64,000 nucleotides of DNA from Pandoraea iniqua (GCF_902459685.1 NZ_CABPSF010000002.1:1116001-1180000); one strand, 5' to 3'; positions 24,484 through 35,603 are shown, numbered from the stretch's first letter. Notes: generated by a model not told the origin, from the letters alone. Translations and numbers: made by a program.

Positions 24484-25631
24484 CGACACCGCCGAAGCGT
24501 TTTCCCCTTCCTCTGTCCGAAGTCATGACCCGTCGCCAACGCAAGGCGCCGGTGCTCGACAAGGCATCGCGGGCAAGCCCTGCCGGTGCGCCGCCCGCCG
24601 CGATGACGCGCGCGGCGGCGACACCGGCAAAGCCCACGGCACCGGTAACACCGGTAGCGTCGGTAGCATCGGGCAAGCCCGCGACAGGGAAGACCGCTTC
24701 GGCCAGTCACACGCCGAATTCGCATCACGGGTTGCGCCCGGCGGCGACGCCGATGGCAGGCGCGTCGGCGCGGCCGGCAGGCTCGACGGCGCCGCGCCCC
24801 GTCACGCCGAAAGGGCTGGCACGGCCGGCCAGTGCACCGCACGCACAGCCTGCGCCTCACGGGGCCGGGCAACCGGTGAAATCGGCGCCACGCCCGGTGC
24901 AAGGCAAAGCGCCTGCCGCGCCGGTGAAAGTTTCGACAGGCAACACCACGCGTCATGCGAAGCCGGCGCCAGTCCCTTCACCGGATGGCATTGGCCTCAC
25001 CTCGGAGCGCGTGCGGGGCCGGATGGCTGAACGCGTCGCCGCATCGGGCGTCAAACACGCGGGTGTGCTGGCGGCGCTCGCGACAGTGCCGCGTCACGGC
25101 TTTGTCGACGCCGGTCTGGCCAATCAGGCCTATGAAGATGCGGCGTTGCCGATCGGCCACGGTCAGACGATTTCGAAGCCATCGGTGGTCGGGCGCATGA
25201 TCGAGCTGCTGCTCGCGAGTGGCCGTCCGCTGGAGAAGGTGCTGGAAATCGGCACCGGTTGCGGTTATCAGGCGGCGGTGCTGTCGTGTGTGGCGCGCGA
25301 CGTCTACTCGATCGAGCGGGTGCGTCCGCTGCATGAGCGCGCGAAAGCCAACCTGCGGCCGCTGCGTGTGCCGAACATCCGGTTGCACTACGGCGATGGC
25401 CGGCTCGGTCTGCCGGCCGTGGCGCCGTTCGACGGTATTGTGATCGCCGCCGCCGGACTCGAAATTCCGGATGCGCTGCTCGATCAGCTCGCCGTCGGCG
25501 CACGTCTCGTTGCCCCAGTGGGCGGCGAGCAACAGATTTTGACCCTCATCGAGCGTGTCGGTACGCGCCAGTGGCGCGAGACGCAGCTTGATAGGGTGTT
25601 ATTCGTCCCCTTAAAATCGGGCATCATCTAA
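24480..25631 (+). CDS. pcm: Protein-L-isoaspartate O-methyltransferase with long N-terminal extension
   Basis: This 383-residue protein has a C-terminal half (about 170-383) that is a complete [16 protein letters not shown], the SAM-binding motif [22 protein letters not shown] and LVAPVGG. It repairs isoaspartyl residues by methylation. The first ~165 residues are Ala/Pro/Thr-rich low complexity, absent from the ~210-residue E. coli enzyme, and look disordered. It overlaps surE and precedes nlpD by 31 nt. No frameshift is needed to join the two halves. Confidence 0.93.
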   Translation: MTTPPKRFPLPLSEVMTRRQRKAPVLDKASRASPAGAPPAAMTRAAATPAKPTAPVTPVASVASGKPATGKTASASHTPNSHHGLRPAATPMAGASARPAGSTAPRPVTPKGLARPASAPHAQPAPHGAGQPVKSAPRPVQGKAPAAPVKVSTGNTTRHAKPAPVPSPDGIGLTSERVRGRMAERVAASGVKHAGVLAALATVPRHGFVDAGLANQAYEDAALPIGHGQTISKPSVVGRMIELLLASGRPLEKVLEIGTGCGYQAAVLSCVARDVYSIERVRPLHERAKANLRPLRVPNIRLHYGDGRLGLPAVAPFDGIVIAAAGLEIPDALLDQLAVGARLVAPVGGEQQILTLIERVGTRQWRETQLDRVLFVPLKSGII

Positions 25632-25662
25632 GCCCGTCGGGCCTATTCTGCGGAGGAATTGA

Positions 25663-26502
25663 GTGAATTTGCGAGCGGGTATTCAACAACGCGTCGCCAG
25701 TGTTCTGTTGCTGAGCATGCTGGCAGCATGCGCATCGCGACAGGTCGGCGCACCGGTCGTTGACCGTACCGTAGGCGGTACGACGACCGACAGCAGCGTG
25801 GCGGGGGCTCCCGTCATCGACAATACGCCGGTGCCACCGGGCTTCTACCGCGTCAAACCGGGTGATCGTCTTTATCGGATCGCACTGGAAAACGGTCAGA
25901 ACTATCGCGATATCGCGCGCTGGAACAACATTCAGAATCCCGACCAGATCGAAGTCGGTCAGGTGCTGCGTGTGAAGCCGCCTGCGGGCGATACCGGCAC
26001 GCCGCTGCCGGCGCCGATCGGCAGCACGCCGTCGACCGCGACGACGAGCCCCAACCCGGCTTCGGTGCCGCCTGCGGTGGTGCCGCCGCCGAGCAGTTCG
26101 GCAGCATCGGCCGCACCGAGCGCAGTGTCGAGCGGTGATCTGGCGCTGTCGTGGCCGGCCAAGGGCAGTGTGGTCGGCCGGTTCGATGACTCGAAGAACA
26201 AGGGATTGAATATCGCGGGCAATGTCGGCGATCCGGTGTATGCCGCCGGTGCGGGCAAAGTGGTGTACTCGGGGGCCGGTCTGCGCGGTTACGGCAACCT
26301 AGTGATCATCAAGCACGACTCGACCTTCTTGACGGCGTATGCGCACAACCGCACACTGTTGGTCAAGGAAGGCGACAGCGTCACGCGCGGTCAGAAAATT
26401 GCCGAAATGGGCAACTCCGATGCCGATCGTGTCATGTTGCATTTCGAGGTGCGCCGTGATGGCAAACCTGTGGATCCGATGAAGTATTTGCCGCCTCAAT
26501 AA
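25663..26502 (+). CDS. nlpD: Murein-hydrolase activator lipoprotein NlpD
   Basis: The 279-residue protein starts at a GTG with CGGAGGAA upstream. The lipobox LAAC makes it an outer-membrane lipoprotein. A LysM domain (YRVKPGDRLYRIAL...IEVGQVLRVK, about 62-105) is followed by a Pro/Ser linker and an M23/LytM domain. The zinc-ligand motif HxGxD is replaced by NKGLNIAG, so it is probably a non-catalytic activator of amidases, as in E. coli NlpD. It is next to rpoS, as in most proteobacteria. Confidence 0.94.
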   Translation: MNLRAGIQQRVASVLLLSMLAACASRQVGAPVVDRTVGGTTTDSSVAGAPVIDNTPVPPGFYRVKPGDRLYRIALENGQNYRDIARWNNIQNPDQIEVGQVLRVKPPAGDTGTPLPAPIGSTPSTATTSPNPASVPPAVVPPPSSSAASAAPSAVSSGDLALSWPAKGSVVGRFDDSKNKGLNIAGNVGDPVYAAGAGKVVYSGAGLRGYGNLVIIKHDSTFLTAYAHNRTLLVKEGDSVTRGQKIAEMGNSDADRVMLHFEVRRDGKPVDPMKYLPPQ

Positions 26503-26517
26503 ACAAGGCAGGGTCGA

Positions 26518-27624
26518 ATGCTCAAGAGAAAGCGTCGTACTTCGCAAGAGGAAGACCTCGCTGCCCCGGAGCCCGATCAGGAAGTCGACGATCGGCAATC
26601 CCGGCAGGAAGAGGACGTGGACGACGCTTTCGACGAGCGCGAGGCGGAGGAGGATGACGCCCCGTCATCCGACGAAGAAGGCAGTGGCGAGGGCAGCAGT
26701 GAGACATCGTCGGGCGGACGCAAGCGCAAAGCTGCCGATGGCGACGATTTCGGCACGGTGCTTCAGGCCGAACTCACTGCCGATACCGTCCAGCACTATC
26801 TCAATCGCATCAGCGTCAAGCCGCTGCTCACGCCCGCCGAGGAACTCGATTACTCGACGCGTGCGCAAGCCGGCGAGTTTGCCGCGCGGCAGGTGATGAT
26901 CGAGCGCAATCTGCGCTTGGTCGTCAGCATCGCCAAAGGCTATCTCAATCGCGGCGTGCCGCTGCTCGATCTCATCGAAGAGGGCAATCTCGGCCTCATG
27001 CATGCGATCGAGAAGTTCGACCCGGGCCGCGGCTTCCGCTTCTCGACTTACGCCACGTGGTGGATTCGCCAGAGCATCGAGCGGGCCATCATGAATCAGG
27101 CGCGCACCGTGCGCTTGCCGGTGCACGTGATTCGAGAACTCAATCAGGTGCTGCGCGCCAAGCGCCATCTGGAGAAGAGCGCGGCTTATGTCGACGGCGG
27201 CGAGCAACGTGACGCGAGCATCGAAGACATTGCCGATCTGACCGGCAAGACGCCCGACGAAATTACCGACATTCTGGCGCTCAACGAGCATGTGGCCTCG
27301 CTCGATGCGCCGCTCGAGATCGATCCCGGCAGCAGCCTGCTAGATCTGCTGTCCGACGATCACGGTGTGGCACCCGAGCAGGAAGTGCAGCATCGCGAGC
27401 TGGAAGATCTGATGCGGTTGTGGTTGTCGAGGCTGTCGACCAAACATCGCTATGTGATCGAGCGCCGCTTCGGCCTCAATCGCGTTGAACCCGCCACGCT
27501 CGAAGAGCTCGCCGACGAAATGGGGCTGACCCGCGAGCGCGTGCGTCAGATTCAGCAGGAGGCGCTCGTCAAGCTCAAGCGTTACTTCGCGTCGAACGGC
27601 GTGCGCAAGGACGCGGTGCTCTGA
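26518..27624 (+). CDS. rpoS: RNA polymerase sigma factor RpoS
   Basis: The 368-residue sigma-70 family factor has an acidic, Glu/Asp-rich N-terminal ~75 residues. Region 1.2 begins TVQHYLNRI, region 2 includes [35 protein letters not shown], and region 4 includes [21 protein letters not shown]. It directs stationary-phase and general stress transcription. It starts 15 nt after nlpD. A major rpoS promoter commonly lies inside nlpD; I could not pick it out with confidence here. Confidence 0.95.
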   Translation: MLKRKRRTSQEEDLAAPEPDQEVDDRQSRQEEDVDDAFDEREAEEDDAPSSDEEGSGEGSSETSSGGRKRKAADGDDFGTVLQAELTADTVQHYLNRISVKPLLTPAEELDYSTRAQAGEFAARQVMIERNLRLVVSIAKGYLNRGVPLLDLIEEGNLGLMHAIEKFDPGRGFRFSTYATWWIRQSIERAIMNQARTVRLPVHVIRELNQVLRAKRHLEKSAAYVDGGEQRDASIEDIADLTGKTPDEITDILALNEHVASLDAPLEIDPGSSLLDLLSDDHGVAPEQEVQHRELEDLMRLWLSRLSTKHRYVIERRFGLNRVEPATLEELADEMGLTRERVRQIQQEALVKLKRYFASNGVRKDAVL

Positions 27625-27700
27625 GTCGCTGGTGAGGGCGGCGCTGCCGGTCGTCGCGTAATGTGCGGCGGCCTTTTCTATTTCTTTCCCGATTTTCATC

Positions 27701-28477
27701 ATGGCATCTCCCGTACTCGTCTTCGATATTGAAACGATCCCCGACGTCGACGGTTTGCGCCGACTCGACCCGGCTTACGCCGGCATGACCGACGACGCCG
27801 TGGCCGAAGCCGCGTTCGCCGCCCGGCGTGCCAAGGTCGGACACGATTTTCTGCCATTGCATCTGCATCGCATCGCCGCCATTTCGTGCGTCTTTCGCGA
27901 CCGCGACGGCTTTCGCGTGAAGTCGCTCGGCACGCTCGAAGACGGCGAGGCGGCGCTGGTGTCGGGCTTTTATCGCACCATCGAGAAGTACGCGCCGCAA
28001 CTGGTGTCGTGGAACGGCGGCGGTTTCGATCTGCCCGTGCTGCATTACCGAGCGATGATTCACGGCGTCGCCGCGCCGCGGTATTGGGACATGGGCGAAG
28101 ACGACCGCGAGTTCAAGTGGAATAACTACATCAGCCGCTATCACCAGCGCCATCTCGACCTGATGGACCTGCTGGCGATGTATCAGGCGCGTGCCAATGC
28201 GCCGCTCGACGATCTGGCAAAGCTGTGCGGATTTCCCGGCAAGCTGGGCATGGACGGCAGCAAGGTGTGGGAAGCCTATCGCGACGGCAAGCTCGAAGAG
28301 ATCCGCAATTACTGCGAGACCGACGTCGTGAACACGTATCTGGTGTACTGCCGTTTTCAGTTGATGCGCGGTGGTCTGCGTCAGGCGGAATACGAGCAGG
28401 AAATCGAGTTCGTGAAGCGCTCGCTCGGCGACGAGGCGGCACCGCACTGGAAGGAATATCTCGACGCGTGGATTTGA
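27701..28477 (+). CDS. Predicted 3'-5' exonuclease of the PolB exonuclease-like family
   Basis: The 258-residue protein begins [10 protein letters not shown], the DxE Exo I motif of DEDD exonucleases. Exo II is [13 protein letters not shown] and the C-terminal Exo III is [15 protein letters not shown]. It matches the stand-alone PolB-type exonuclease family (DNA_pol_B_exo2-like), not a polymerase, because no polymerase domain follows. Substrate and pathway are unknown. It lies between rpoS and rlmD with its own spacing. Confidence 0.8.
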   Translation: MASPVLVFDIETIPDVDGLRRLDPAYAGMTDDAVAEAAFAARRAKVGHDFLPLHLHRIAAISCVFRDRDGFRVKSLGTLEDGEAALVSGFYRTIEKYAPQLVSWNGGGFDLPVLHYRAMIHGVAAPRYWDMGEDDREFKWNNYISRYHQRHLDLMDLLAMYQARANAPLDDLAKLCGFPGKLGMDGSKVWEAYRDGKLEEIRNYCETDVVNTYLVYCRFQLMRGGLRQAEYEQEIEFVKRSLGDEAAPHWKEYLDAWI

Positions 28478-28547
28478 TGCGACAAGTGGGAAGGCGGGCG
28501 CGAATCGATTAAAATGCCGGGTTTGCTGTCGCCATGAGAACAAAGAC

Positions 28548-30083
28548 GTGACCCGCTCCTCCCGAAACTCCTCGCGCGGCCGGCCGAGTGCCGAGCCCGG
28601 CATCATCGATATCGAATCGCTCGACATGGAAGCGCGCGGCGTTGGCCGCACCGCGCCCGAAGGTGAGCCTGGCACGCCGGAATACAAGCCCGGCAAGGTC
28701 ATCTTCGTCGAAGGTGCGCTGCCCGGGGAGCGCGTCAAATACCTGAGCTATCGCCGCAAGCCCAAGTTCGAACAAGCCGAAACGCTGGAAGTGCTGCGTT
28801 CCAGCTCGATGCGCGCCCAGCCGCAATGCCCGCATTTCGGCAAGTGTGGCGGCTGTTCGATGCAGCATCTTGAGCCGCGCGCCCAGATCGCCATCAAGCA
28901 ACGCGTGCTCGAAGACAATCTCGCCCGTCTGGGCAAGGTCAAGGCCGAGACGATGCTGCGCCCGATTCAGGGGCCGGACTGGGGCTATCGCTTTCGCGCC
29001 CGCCTGACGGTGCGCTACGTGCCCAAGAAGGGCGGCGTGCTGATCGGTTTCCATGAACGCAAGAGCAGTTACGTCGCCGATATGGATTCGTGCGAAGTGC
29101 TGCCGCGCCGTATTTCCGACATGCTGGTGCCGCTGCGCCGGTTGGTGGAGTCGCTGTCGATTCGCGAGCGCCTGCCGCAGATCGAACTGGCTATCGGTGC
29201 CGATGTGACGGCCCTCGTGCTGCGCATTCTCGAACCGCTCACGCCGGCGGACGAAGATATTCTGCGCACGTTTGCCGATGCGAACGCGGTCCAGTTCTGG
29301 TTGCAGACCAAGGGGCCCGACACCGCCGTGCCGTTCTATCCGCTCGAGCCGGAGTTGCACTACACGCTGCCGGAATATCAGATCCGGATGCCGTTCAAGC
29401 CGACGGACTTCACACAGGTCAATCACCAGATCAATCGCGTGCTGGTGCACCGTGCGCTGCGACTGCTTGCACCCGAGTCGACCGAGCGCGTGCTCGATCT
29501 GTTCTGCGGTCTGGGCAACTTCACGCTGCCGCTCGCGCGTCGTGCCGGCACGGTCATGGGCATCGAGGGCAGCACGGCGCTGACCGAGCGCGCCCTCGCC
29601 AATGCCGAGCGTAACGGTGTCGCGGCGCACACGGAATTCGCCTGCCGCAATCTGTTCGACATCACGGCGGAGGATATCCGCGCACTGGGCGCCTTCGATC
29701 GCTACCTGATCGATCCGCCGCGCGAAGGTGCACTCGCGGTGTCGAAGGCGCTCGCCGAACTGGCGCAGCAAGGCTACGAAGGGCTGCCGAAGCGCATCGT
29801 CTATGTGTCGTGCAGCCCGGCAACGCTGGCGCGCGATGCGGGCCTGCTGGTGCACGAAGCGGGCTATCGCCTGACGCAGGCGGGCGTGGTGAACATGTTC
29901 CCGCACACGTCGCACGTGGAGTCGATGGCGGTGTTCGAGCATGAAAGCATCGGTCAGCCGTGGGTGCCGCGCGTGCGCGTATCCGAGGTCGATCCCGAGG
30001 CGCAGGCCGGCGAAGCCGACGAGGGTGTGGAAGCCATCGCCGGTGTGGCAGACGGTGAGGGCGTGATTCACGAAGACGCCTGA
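28548..30083 (+). CDS. rlmD: 23S rRNA (uracil-C5)-methyltransferase RlmD
   Basis: The 511-residue protein has an N-terminal TRAM-like RNA-binding domain ([23 protein letters not shown]). Iron-sulfur cysteines follow in [15 protein letters not shown], then a Rossmann SAM fold with [15 protein letters not shown] and the catalytic motif [12 protein letters not shown]. It methylates U1939 of 23S rRNA in the family. The ~50-residue C-terminal extension after SMAVFEHE is acidic. The start is GTG 28548, overlapped by a 5-codon frame (ATG 28534 to TGA 28551). A TAAAAT -10-like box lies at 28510-28515. Confidence 0.92.
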   Translation: MTRSSRNSSRGRPSAEPGIIDIESLDMEARGVGRTAPEGEPGTPEYKPGKVIFVEGALPGERVKYLSYRRKPKFEQAETLEVLRSSSMRAQPQCPHFGKCGGCSMQHLEPRAQIAIKQRVLEDNLARLGKVKAETMLRPIQGPDWGYRFRARLTVRYVPKKGGVLIGFHERKSSYVADMDSCEVLPRRISDMLVPLRRLVESLSIRERLPQIELAIGADVTALVLRILEPLTPADEDILRTFADANAVQFWLQTKGPDTAVPFYPLEPELHYTLPEYQIRMPFKPTDFTQVNHQINRVLVHRALRLLAPESTERVLDLFCGLGNFTLPLARRAGTVMGIEGSTALTERALANAERNGVAAHTEFACRNLFDITAEDIRALGAFDRYLIDPPREGALAVSKALAELAQQGYEGLPKRIVYVSCSPATLARDAGLLVHEAGYRLTQAGVVNMFPHTSHVESMAVFEHESIGQPWVPRVRVSEVDPEAQAGEADEGVEAIAGVADGEGVIHEDA

Positions 30084-30104
30084 TCCGGTCCCCGGTTCAG
30101 CCAA

Positions 30105-30137
30105 AGAAAAAGCCAGTCCCGAGGGACTGGCTTTTTT
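30105..30137. terminator. Bidirectional terminator between rlmD and the BI-1 family gene
   Basis: AGCCAGTCCC/GGGACTGGCT with a 2-nt loop is flanked by A5 and T6 runs, between convergent genes. Confidence 0.9.
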
Positions 30138-30189
30138 GTACCACTTTGCAGCTTAAGACTGGGGCGGGTGCAAAACCCGCCGGAGCCGG

Positions 30190-30888
30190 TCAGTTGCGGT
30201 TGCCGCCCAGCACGCCGAGGATGGCGAGCAGGTTGGTGAAGATGTTGTACAGGTCGAGGTAGATCGCGAGCGTGGCGGTCACATAGTTCGTTTCGCCGCC
30301 GTTCACCACGCGCTGCACGTCGAACAGGATGTAGGCCGAGAAGATCGCGATGGCGAGCACCGAGACCGTCAGCATCAGGGCCGGCAGTTGCAGCCAGATG
30401 TTGGCGATCGAGGCGACGATGATTACCAGCACGCCCATGAACAGCCATTTGCCCAGCCCGCTGAAGTCACGCTTGCTGACCGTGGCAACCGTCGCCATCA
30501 CGCCGAAGATCACGGCCGTGCCGCCAAACGCCAGCATGATGAGCGATGCGCCGTTCGAGAAGCCCAGCACGAAGCTCAGCATGCGCGTGAGCATCAGGCC
30601 CATGAAGAACGTGAAGCCCAGCAGCAGGGCCACCCCCACGCCGCTGTCCTTATAGCGCTGGATGGCGAACATGAAGCCGAAAGCGATCGCGAGGAAGGCA
30701 ATGACGCTGACCATCGGGCTGCCCGCGAAGAGCGCGAAGCCGTAGGTCACGCCCAGCCAGGCTCCCGCAATCGTCGGCAGCATCGACAGCGCGAGCAGCC
30801 AATACGTATTGCGCAGCACCTTGTTGCGCACCTGTACGGTCGTCGCGCCTTGCCCGCCGTAGCCGAAACGTTGGAAATCCTGGTTCAT
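30190..30888 (-). CDS. Bax inhibitor-1/YccA family membrane protein
   Basis: The 232-residue inner-membrane protein has seven predicted hydrophobic helices and the family C-terminal segment (LYNIFTNLLAILGVLGGNRN). The family includes YccA, which restrains FtsH proteolysis of membrane proteins, and YbhL-type proteins. hflK/hflC, the FtsH partners, are encoded elsewhere in this window, but no direct link is shown. A TATGAACC-like start context is normal. Confidence 0.88.
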   Translation of the reverse strand: MNQDFQRFGYGGQGATTVQVRNKVLRNTYWLLALSMLPTIAGAWLGVTYGFALFAGSPMVSVIAFLAIAFGFMFAIQRYKDSGVGVALLLGFTFFMGLMLTRMLSFVLGFSNGASLIMLAFGGTAVIFGVMATVATVSKRDFSGLGKWLFMGVLVIIVASIANIWLQLPALMLTVSVLAIAIFSAYILFDVQRVVNGGETNYVTATLAIYLDLYNIFTNLLAILGVLGGNRN

Positions 30889-31296
30889 ATATGGTGTTCT
30901 CCGTGGTCATTGTGCCCGCCAGCGGGGCCGGCAGGCGTCGTGTGACGCTTTTTACGATGACCGGCGTGCGCCGGTTTATCCCCCGCAGCCGTTGGTCTGG
31001 CTTGTCGTCGATGTCACAGGATATCGAAAGATGTCCCGGAATGCGCTCAGAAGATGCCGAGAATGTTTGGGCAAATGCCCGAAAATTCAAGCCGGCGGGA
31101 TGCCGTCAACCTTTCCATGGCGGGAAGGTGAGGAATCCTACTGCTGCGCAAATCTCGCCAACAAGCCGGACAGTCCCGGCCGTCCTGCGTTTGAGCGGTG
31201 CGCGCACTGTAGGTTCCATCACCATAATAACAGCCTTCGTGCTACAATTACGGGTTCATGTTGGTTATATAACTGCTTAATTTTTTGGAGTTTTTC
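30889..31296. other. Divergent spacer between the BI-1 gene and ndk
   Basis: This 408-base gap holds an ACCGGC/GCCGGT hairpin at about 30960-30975 and a TACAAT -10-like box at 31243-31248 for ndk. The rest shows no gene or recognisable riboswitch. Confidence 0.5.
31243..31248 (+). promoter_or_regulatory. -10 element of ndk
   Basis: TACAAT lies 48 bp before the ndk ATG. The -35 is not clear. Confidence 0.45.
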
Positions 31297-31722
31297 ATGG
31301 CAGTCGAACGCACTCTTTCGATTATCAAGCCCGATGCCGTTGCCAAGAACGTGATCGGCCAGATTTACAGCCGTTTCGAAGGCGCGGGCCTGAAGATCGT
31401 TGCTGCCAAGCTCGTGCAACTGTCGCGCGCCGAAGCCGAACAGTTCTACGGTGTTCACAAGGAACGCCCGTTCTTCAAGGATCTGGTCGATTTCATGATC
31501 TCGGGTCCGGTCATGATCCAAGTGCTGGAAGGTGAAGGCGCTGTTCTGAAGAACCGCGACCTGATGGGCGCTACCGATCCGAAGAAGGCTGAGAAGGGCA
31601 CGATCCGCGCCGATTTCGCCGACAGCATCGACGCGAACGCCGTGCACGGTTCGGACGCCGTTGAAACGGCTGCCGTCGAAGTGTCGTTCTTCTTCGCTGG
31701 CCTGAACGTCTACGCGCGCTAA
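31297..31722 (+). CDS. ndk: Nucleoside diphosphate kinase
   Basis: The 141-residue protein begins [15 protein letters not shown]. The catalytic histidine lies in NAVHGSDA. Length is the family standard. It balances NTP pools by phosphate transfer through a phosphohistidine. The start at 31297 has TGGAG 6 nt upstream. rlmN follows 45 nt later. Confidence 0.97.
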   Translation: MAVERTLSIIKPDAVAKNVIGQIYSRFEGAGLKIVAAKLVQLSRAEAEQFYGVHKERPFFKDLVDFMISGPVMIQVLEGEGAVLKNRDLMGATDPKKAEKGTIRADFADSIDANAVHGSDAVETAAVEVSFFFAGLNVYAR

Positions 31723-31767
31723 GCGCGTTTAGCCGCTCAGTCGCAAGAAGTTACCGAAGGGATGTTG

Positions 31768-32901
31768 ATGGACCAGGCCATGACCAACCTCACGAATCTG
31801 CTTGATTACGATCCGGACGGTCTGGCCGCCTATTGCGGCACGCTCGGTGAAAAACCGTTCCGTGCGCGCCAGCTCCAGCGTTGGATCCACCAGATGGGCG
31901 CCGCCGATTTCGGCTGCATGACCGATCTGGCCAAGTCGTTGCGCGAAAAATTGCAGACACGTGCAATGATCGCTGCGCCGGCGGCCATCACCGACCATGT
32001 GTCGACCGATGGCACGCGCAAATGGCTGCTGGATGTGGGCAACGGCAATGCCGTGGAAACCGTCTACATCCCTGAGGAGACGCGTGGCACGCTGTGCGTT
32101 TCATCGCAGGCGGGCTGCGCTGTCAACTGCCGGTTCTGTTCGACCGGCAAGCAGGGTTTCTCGCGCAATCTCTCGCTCGGCGAGATCATCGGCCAGTTGT
32201 GGATGGCCGAATTTGCGTTGCGCCGCGATCTCGGGCGCGAAGGCAAGAACGAGCGCGTCATCAGCAACGTGGTGATGATGGGCATGGGCGAGCCGCTGCT
32301 CAATTTCGAGAACGTCGTGGGCGCCATGCGCCTCATGCTCGACGACAACGCCTACGGGCTGTCGCGTCGTCGCGTGACGTTGTCGACGTCCGGCGTGGTG
32401 CCGATGATGGATCGCTTGGGCCAGGAGCTGCCCGTGGCGCTGGCCGTCTCGCTGCACGCACCGAACGATGCGCTGCGCGATGTGCTCGTGCCGCTCAACA
32501 AGAAATATCCGTTACGCGAACTGATGGGCGCGTGCGAGCGCTACCTCGAAGTGGCCCCGCGCGATTTCATCACGTTCGAGTACTGCATGCTCGACGGTGT
32601 GAATGACACCGAAGCGCATGCGCGCGAGCTTGTCGCACTTACCCGCGACGTGCCGTGCAAGTTCAATCTGATTCCGTTCAATCCGTTTCCCGAATCGGGC
32701 CTGCTGCGCTCGAAGGATCCGCAAATCAAGCGGTTTGCGCAGATTCTGCTCGATGCAGGCCTCGTCACGACCGTGCGCAAGACGCGCGGCGATGACATCG
32801 ATGCGGCGTGTGGTCAGCTCGCCGGCGAAGTGCAGGATCGTACGCGGCTTGCACAGCGCGGCAAGTTCGGGAAAATCGCGGTCGAGGTGCGTACCGTATG
32901 A
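31768..32901 (+). CDS. rlmN: Dual-specificity 23S rRNA/tRNA (adenine-C2)-methyltransferase RlmN
   Basis: The 377-residue radical-SAM methyltransferase has the cluster motif [11 protein letters not shown] (C-x3-C-x2-C) and conserved blocks [11 protein letters not shown] and GVVPMMDRL. It methylates A2503 of 23S rRNA and A37 of some tRNAs. ATGs at 31762, 31768 and 31780 are all in frame. GAAGG spacing favours 31768. The stop overlaps an ATG at 32898 that opens only a weak frame. Confidence 0.94.
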   Translation: MDQAMTNLTNLLDYDPDGLAAYCGTLGEKPFRARQLQRWIHQMGAADFGCMTDLAKSLREKLQTRAMIAAPAAITDHVSTDGTRKWLLDVGNGNAVETVYIPEETRGTLCVSSQAGCAVNCRFCSTGKQGFSRNLSLGEIIGQLWMAEFALRRDLGREGKNERVISNVVMMGMGEPLLNFENVVGAMRLMLDDNAYGLSRRRVTLSTSGVVPMMDRLGQELPVALAVSLHAPNDALRDVLVPLNKKYPLRELMGACERYLEVAPRDFITFEYCMLDGVNDTEAHARELVALTRDVPCKFNLIPFNPFPESGLLRSKDPQIKRFAQILLDAGLVTTVRKTRGDDIDAACGQLAGEVQDRTRLAQRGKFGKIAVEVRTV

Positions 32902-33098
32902 GGTTGCGCATGGGCGGGCGTGGACCGTGGCGAGGGCCGTCGGCCCGGCGCGTGCCATGCTGCCCGGCGGATCAGTCACGCACTACAGCATTCCTCGCGC
33001 GAGGCATCGTCGATGCTTCGCGCGATTTCGTCAGTTCCACACCGAATCGTCCGAAGCGTCGCGCAGATCTTCACGCCGCGCGCAAGGAGGGTGACGTG

Positions 33099-33170
33099 AT
33101 GGCGCTGTCGCCAGCATATCCTCAGCCGCTGCGTGCGGCTGCTTACGAACGGGGGCGTATCGATGGATAA
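33099..33170 (+). CDS. Possible 23-residue leader peptide upstream of rodZ
   Basis: A strong ribosome site (AAGGAGGGTG at 33084-33093) precedes ATG 33099. The frame MALSPAYPQPLRAAAYERGRIDG stops at 33170, overlapping the rodZ start at 33163. Such overlap would couple rodZ translation to it. It could also be a remnant of a gene lost between rlmN and rodZ. Coding status is uncertain. Confidence 0.35.
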   Translation: MALSPAYPQPLRAAAYERGRIDG

Positions 33171-34242
33171 CCAGAATCAGGCGGACGCAGGCGGGCAAAC
33201 CGGCACTCAAGGCCAGGGGACACCGTCGGGATCGGCCGCCGGATTGGCTGAGCTGGGCGCGCAGGTGGGTGCGCAACTGGCCGCATTGCGCGAGAAGCGC
33301 GGCATGTCGATCGAAGATGTGTCGGCGCGTCTGAAAGTCTCGGTGCAGAAGCTGCAACGTCTGGAATCCGGCCAGTGGGATGCCTTGCCGGAAATGCCGT
33401 TTATTCAAGGGGTCGTGCGCAGCTACGCGCGCATGCTCGGGGGTGACCCGGAACCGATGATCGAGCCGCTGCGCCGTTTTGGCCGCACCGCACCGATCGA
33501 TGTTCCGCAGGCACCGACGGGGCAGCCCAGTATTCCGAAGAGCCCCGTGCGCTTCCGTTCGCCGGTCGCCGCGTCGCAAGCCAAATGGCCGTGGGCGCTG
33601 GCTGCGCTCGTGGTGATTGCCGGTGCCGCGTGGTACTTCGGCAATGCCCATAAGCCGACCCGTGGGTCGACCGAACCCGCCGAGCTGGCGAGTGGCGCGT
33701 CGGCGCAAGGCGCGGAAGCTGCTGAGCCGGCCAGTCAGCCGGTCGTGGCCGACGCGAACGGCACGCCGCCGGGGGCTGACGGCACCAACAATGTGAACAC
33801 CGCTGCCAACAACGGCAACACGGAAAGTACCGTCAACACGGCGACGGCGAGCTCGGCGACGGCCGGTGCCGGCCTGATCGCGGCGGTCGATCCGACGCAC
33901 GTCGTGGCGGGCATCGCGAACGCCGCAGCTTCGGCTGCCAAGGCCGCCGTGCCGACGCCGGCGGTCACCGCCTCGGCAGCTGGTGCGCCGGTTGCCGCGG
34001 GTAATGGCAAGATTGCGTTGCATCTGAAAGCAGATAGCTGGGTCGAAGTGCGTGCGAAGGACGGCAAGGTGCTGTTCTCCCAGTTGATGCGTGCAGGTGC
34101 CGAACAAGAAATTACGGGCGAAGCGCCGCTCAAAGTCGTTGTAGGTAACGTCGCGGGCGTCGAGTCGCTGGAGTTCAACGGTCAACCGGTCGAGATCAAG
34201 TCCCGTAACGCGGGCAACGTGGCGCGTCTGACGCTCCAGTAA
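33163..34242 (+). CDS. rodZ: Cytoskeletal protein RodZ
   Basis: The 359-residue protein has an N-terminal helix-turn-helix (about 32-95, LREKRGMSIEDVSARLKVSVQKLQRLE) that binds MreB in the family. One transmembrane helix follows (KWPWALAALVVIAGAAWYF), then an Ala/Asn/Thr-rich periplasmic linker and a C-terminal beta domain (IALHLKADSWVEVRAKDGKVL). It supports rod shape. It starts at MDNQNQ; a GTG at 33133 would add 10 residues. ispG follows 18 nt later. Confidence 0.9.
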   Translation: MDNQNQADAGGQTGTQGQGTPSGSAAGLAELGAQVGAQLAALREKRGMSIEDVSARLKVSVQKLQRLESGQWDALPEMPFIQGVVRSYARMLGGDPEPMIEPLRRFGRTAPIDVPQAPTGQPSIPKSPVRFRSPVAASQAKWPWALAALVVIAGAAWYFGNAHKPTRGSTEPAELASGASAQGAEAAEPASQPVVADANGTPPGADGTNNVNTAANNGNTESTVNTATASSATAGAGLIAAVDPTHVVAGIANAAASAAKAAVPTPAVTASAAGAPVAAGNGKIALHLKADSWVEVRAKDGKVLFSQLMRAGAEQEITGEAPLKVVVGNVAGVESLEFNGQPVEIKSRNAGNVARLTLQ

Positions 34243-34260
34243 GACCGAAAGAGGGTAATC

Positions 34261-35541
34261 ATGGCTTCTGTAGAATGCATGCCGATCATTGGCGGTCCGG
34301 CACCGCGCCGTCAGTCGCGTAAAGTCGCGATTCGTTGGGGCGGCCAGCTCGTGACGGTCGGCGGCGACTCGCCGATTCGCGTGCAATCGATGACCAACAC
34401 CGACACCGCAGACGCGATCGGCACGGCCATTCAGGTGAAGGAACTGGCACAGGCCGGCTCCGAACTGGTGCGCATCACCGTCAACACGCCGGAAGCGGCG
34501 GCGGCAGTGCCGGCGATTCGCGATCAGCTCGATCGTATGGGTGTGATGGTGCCGCTGGTGGGCGACTTCCACTACAACGGCCACAAGCTGCTCAACGACT
34601 ATCCGGCATGCGCCGAAGCGCTGTCGAAGTACCGTATCAACCCGGGTAACGTCGGTCAGGGCGCCAAACGCGACACGCAATTCGCGCAGATGATCGAAGC
34701 GGCTTGCAAGTACGACAAGCCGGTGCGTATTGGCGTGAACTGGGGCAGTCTCGACCAGTCGCTGCTGGCCCGCATCATGGACGAAAACGCTTCGCGCGCG
34801 ACCCCGTGGGAAGCGCAGAGCGTGATGTACGAAGCGCTGATCACGTCGGCACTCGAGTCGGCTGAACTGGCGCAACGCGTTGGCCTGTCGGCCGACAAGA
34901 TTCTGCTCTCGTGCAAGGTGAGCGCCGTGCAGGACCTGATCGCGGTGTACCGCGAACTGGCCAAGCGCTGCGACTACGCGTTGCATCTGGGGCTGACCGA
35001 AGCCGGCATGGGATCGAAGGGCATCGTGGCCTCGACGGCTGCGCTGGCGGTGTTGTTGCAGGAAGGCATTGGCGACACGATCCGTATTTCGTTGACGCCG
35101 GAACCGGGCGGTGCACGCACGGGCGAAGTGGTGGTGGCGCAGGAAATCCTGCAAACGATGGGCCTGCGCGCGTTTGCGCCGATGGTCATCGCTTGCCCGG
35201 GTTGCGGCCGCACGACGAGCACGGTGTTCCAGGAACTGGCCTCGAAGATCCAGTCGTACCTGCGTGAACAAATGCCGGTGTGGAAGGCGCAATATCCGGG
35301 CGTCGAAAACATGAACGTCGCGGTCATGGGCTGCATCGTGAATGGCCCGGGCGAATCGAAGCACGCGAACATCGGCATCAGCTTGCCGGGTTCGGGCGAA
35401 TCGCCGGCAGCGCCGGTGTTCGTCGATGGTGAGAAAGTGCGTACCCTGCGCGGCGACCATATCGCGGAAGAGTTCCAGCAGATCGTCGACGACTATGTGA
35501 AGACCCGCTACGCGCAGACCGAAGGCGCCGTCGCCGCCTGA
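34261..35541 (+). CDS. ispG: 4-hydroxy-3-methylbut-2-enyl diphosphate synthase
   Basis: The 426-residue iron-sulfur enzyme of the MEP isoprenoid pathway carries [17 protein letters not shown] near the N-terminus. The [4Fe-4S] cysteines lie in CPGCGRT and [10 protein letters not shown]. It converts MEcPP to HMBPP. The rodZ-ispG-hisS order is conserved in betaproteobacteria. The ribosome site is AGAGGG ahead of the ATG. Confidence 0.96.
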   Translation: MASVECMPIIGGPAPRRQSRKVAIRWGGQLVTVGGDSPIRVQSMTNTDTADAIGTAIQVKELAQAGSELVRITVNTPEAAAAVPAIRDQLDRMGVMVPLVGDFHYNGHKLLNDYPACAEALSKYRINPGNVGQGAKRDTQFAQMIEAACKYDKPVRIGVNWGSLDQSLLARIMDENASRATPWEAQSVMYEALITSALESAELAQRVGLSADKILLSCKVSAVQDLIAVYRELAKRCDYALHLGLTEAGMGSKGIVASTAALAVLLQEGIGDTIRISLTPEPGGARTGEVVVAQEILQTMGLRAFAPMVIACPGCGRTTSTVFQELASKIQSYLREQMPVWKAQYPGVENMNVAVMGCIVNGPGESKHANIGISLPGSGESPAAPVFVDGEKVRTLRGDHIAEEFQQIVDDYVKTRYAQTEGAVAA

Positions 35542-35603
35542 GTCGATGCAGATCGATTCAAGTTGGGACGGACGCGGGATCAAGCGGGCAGGACAAAGAG
35601 AAT

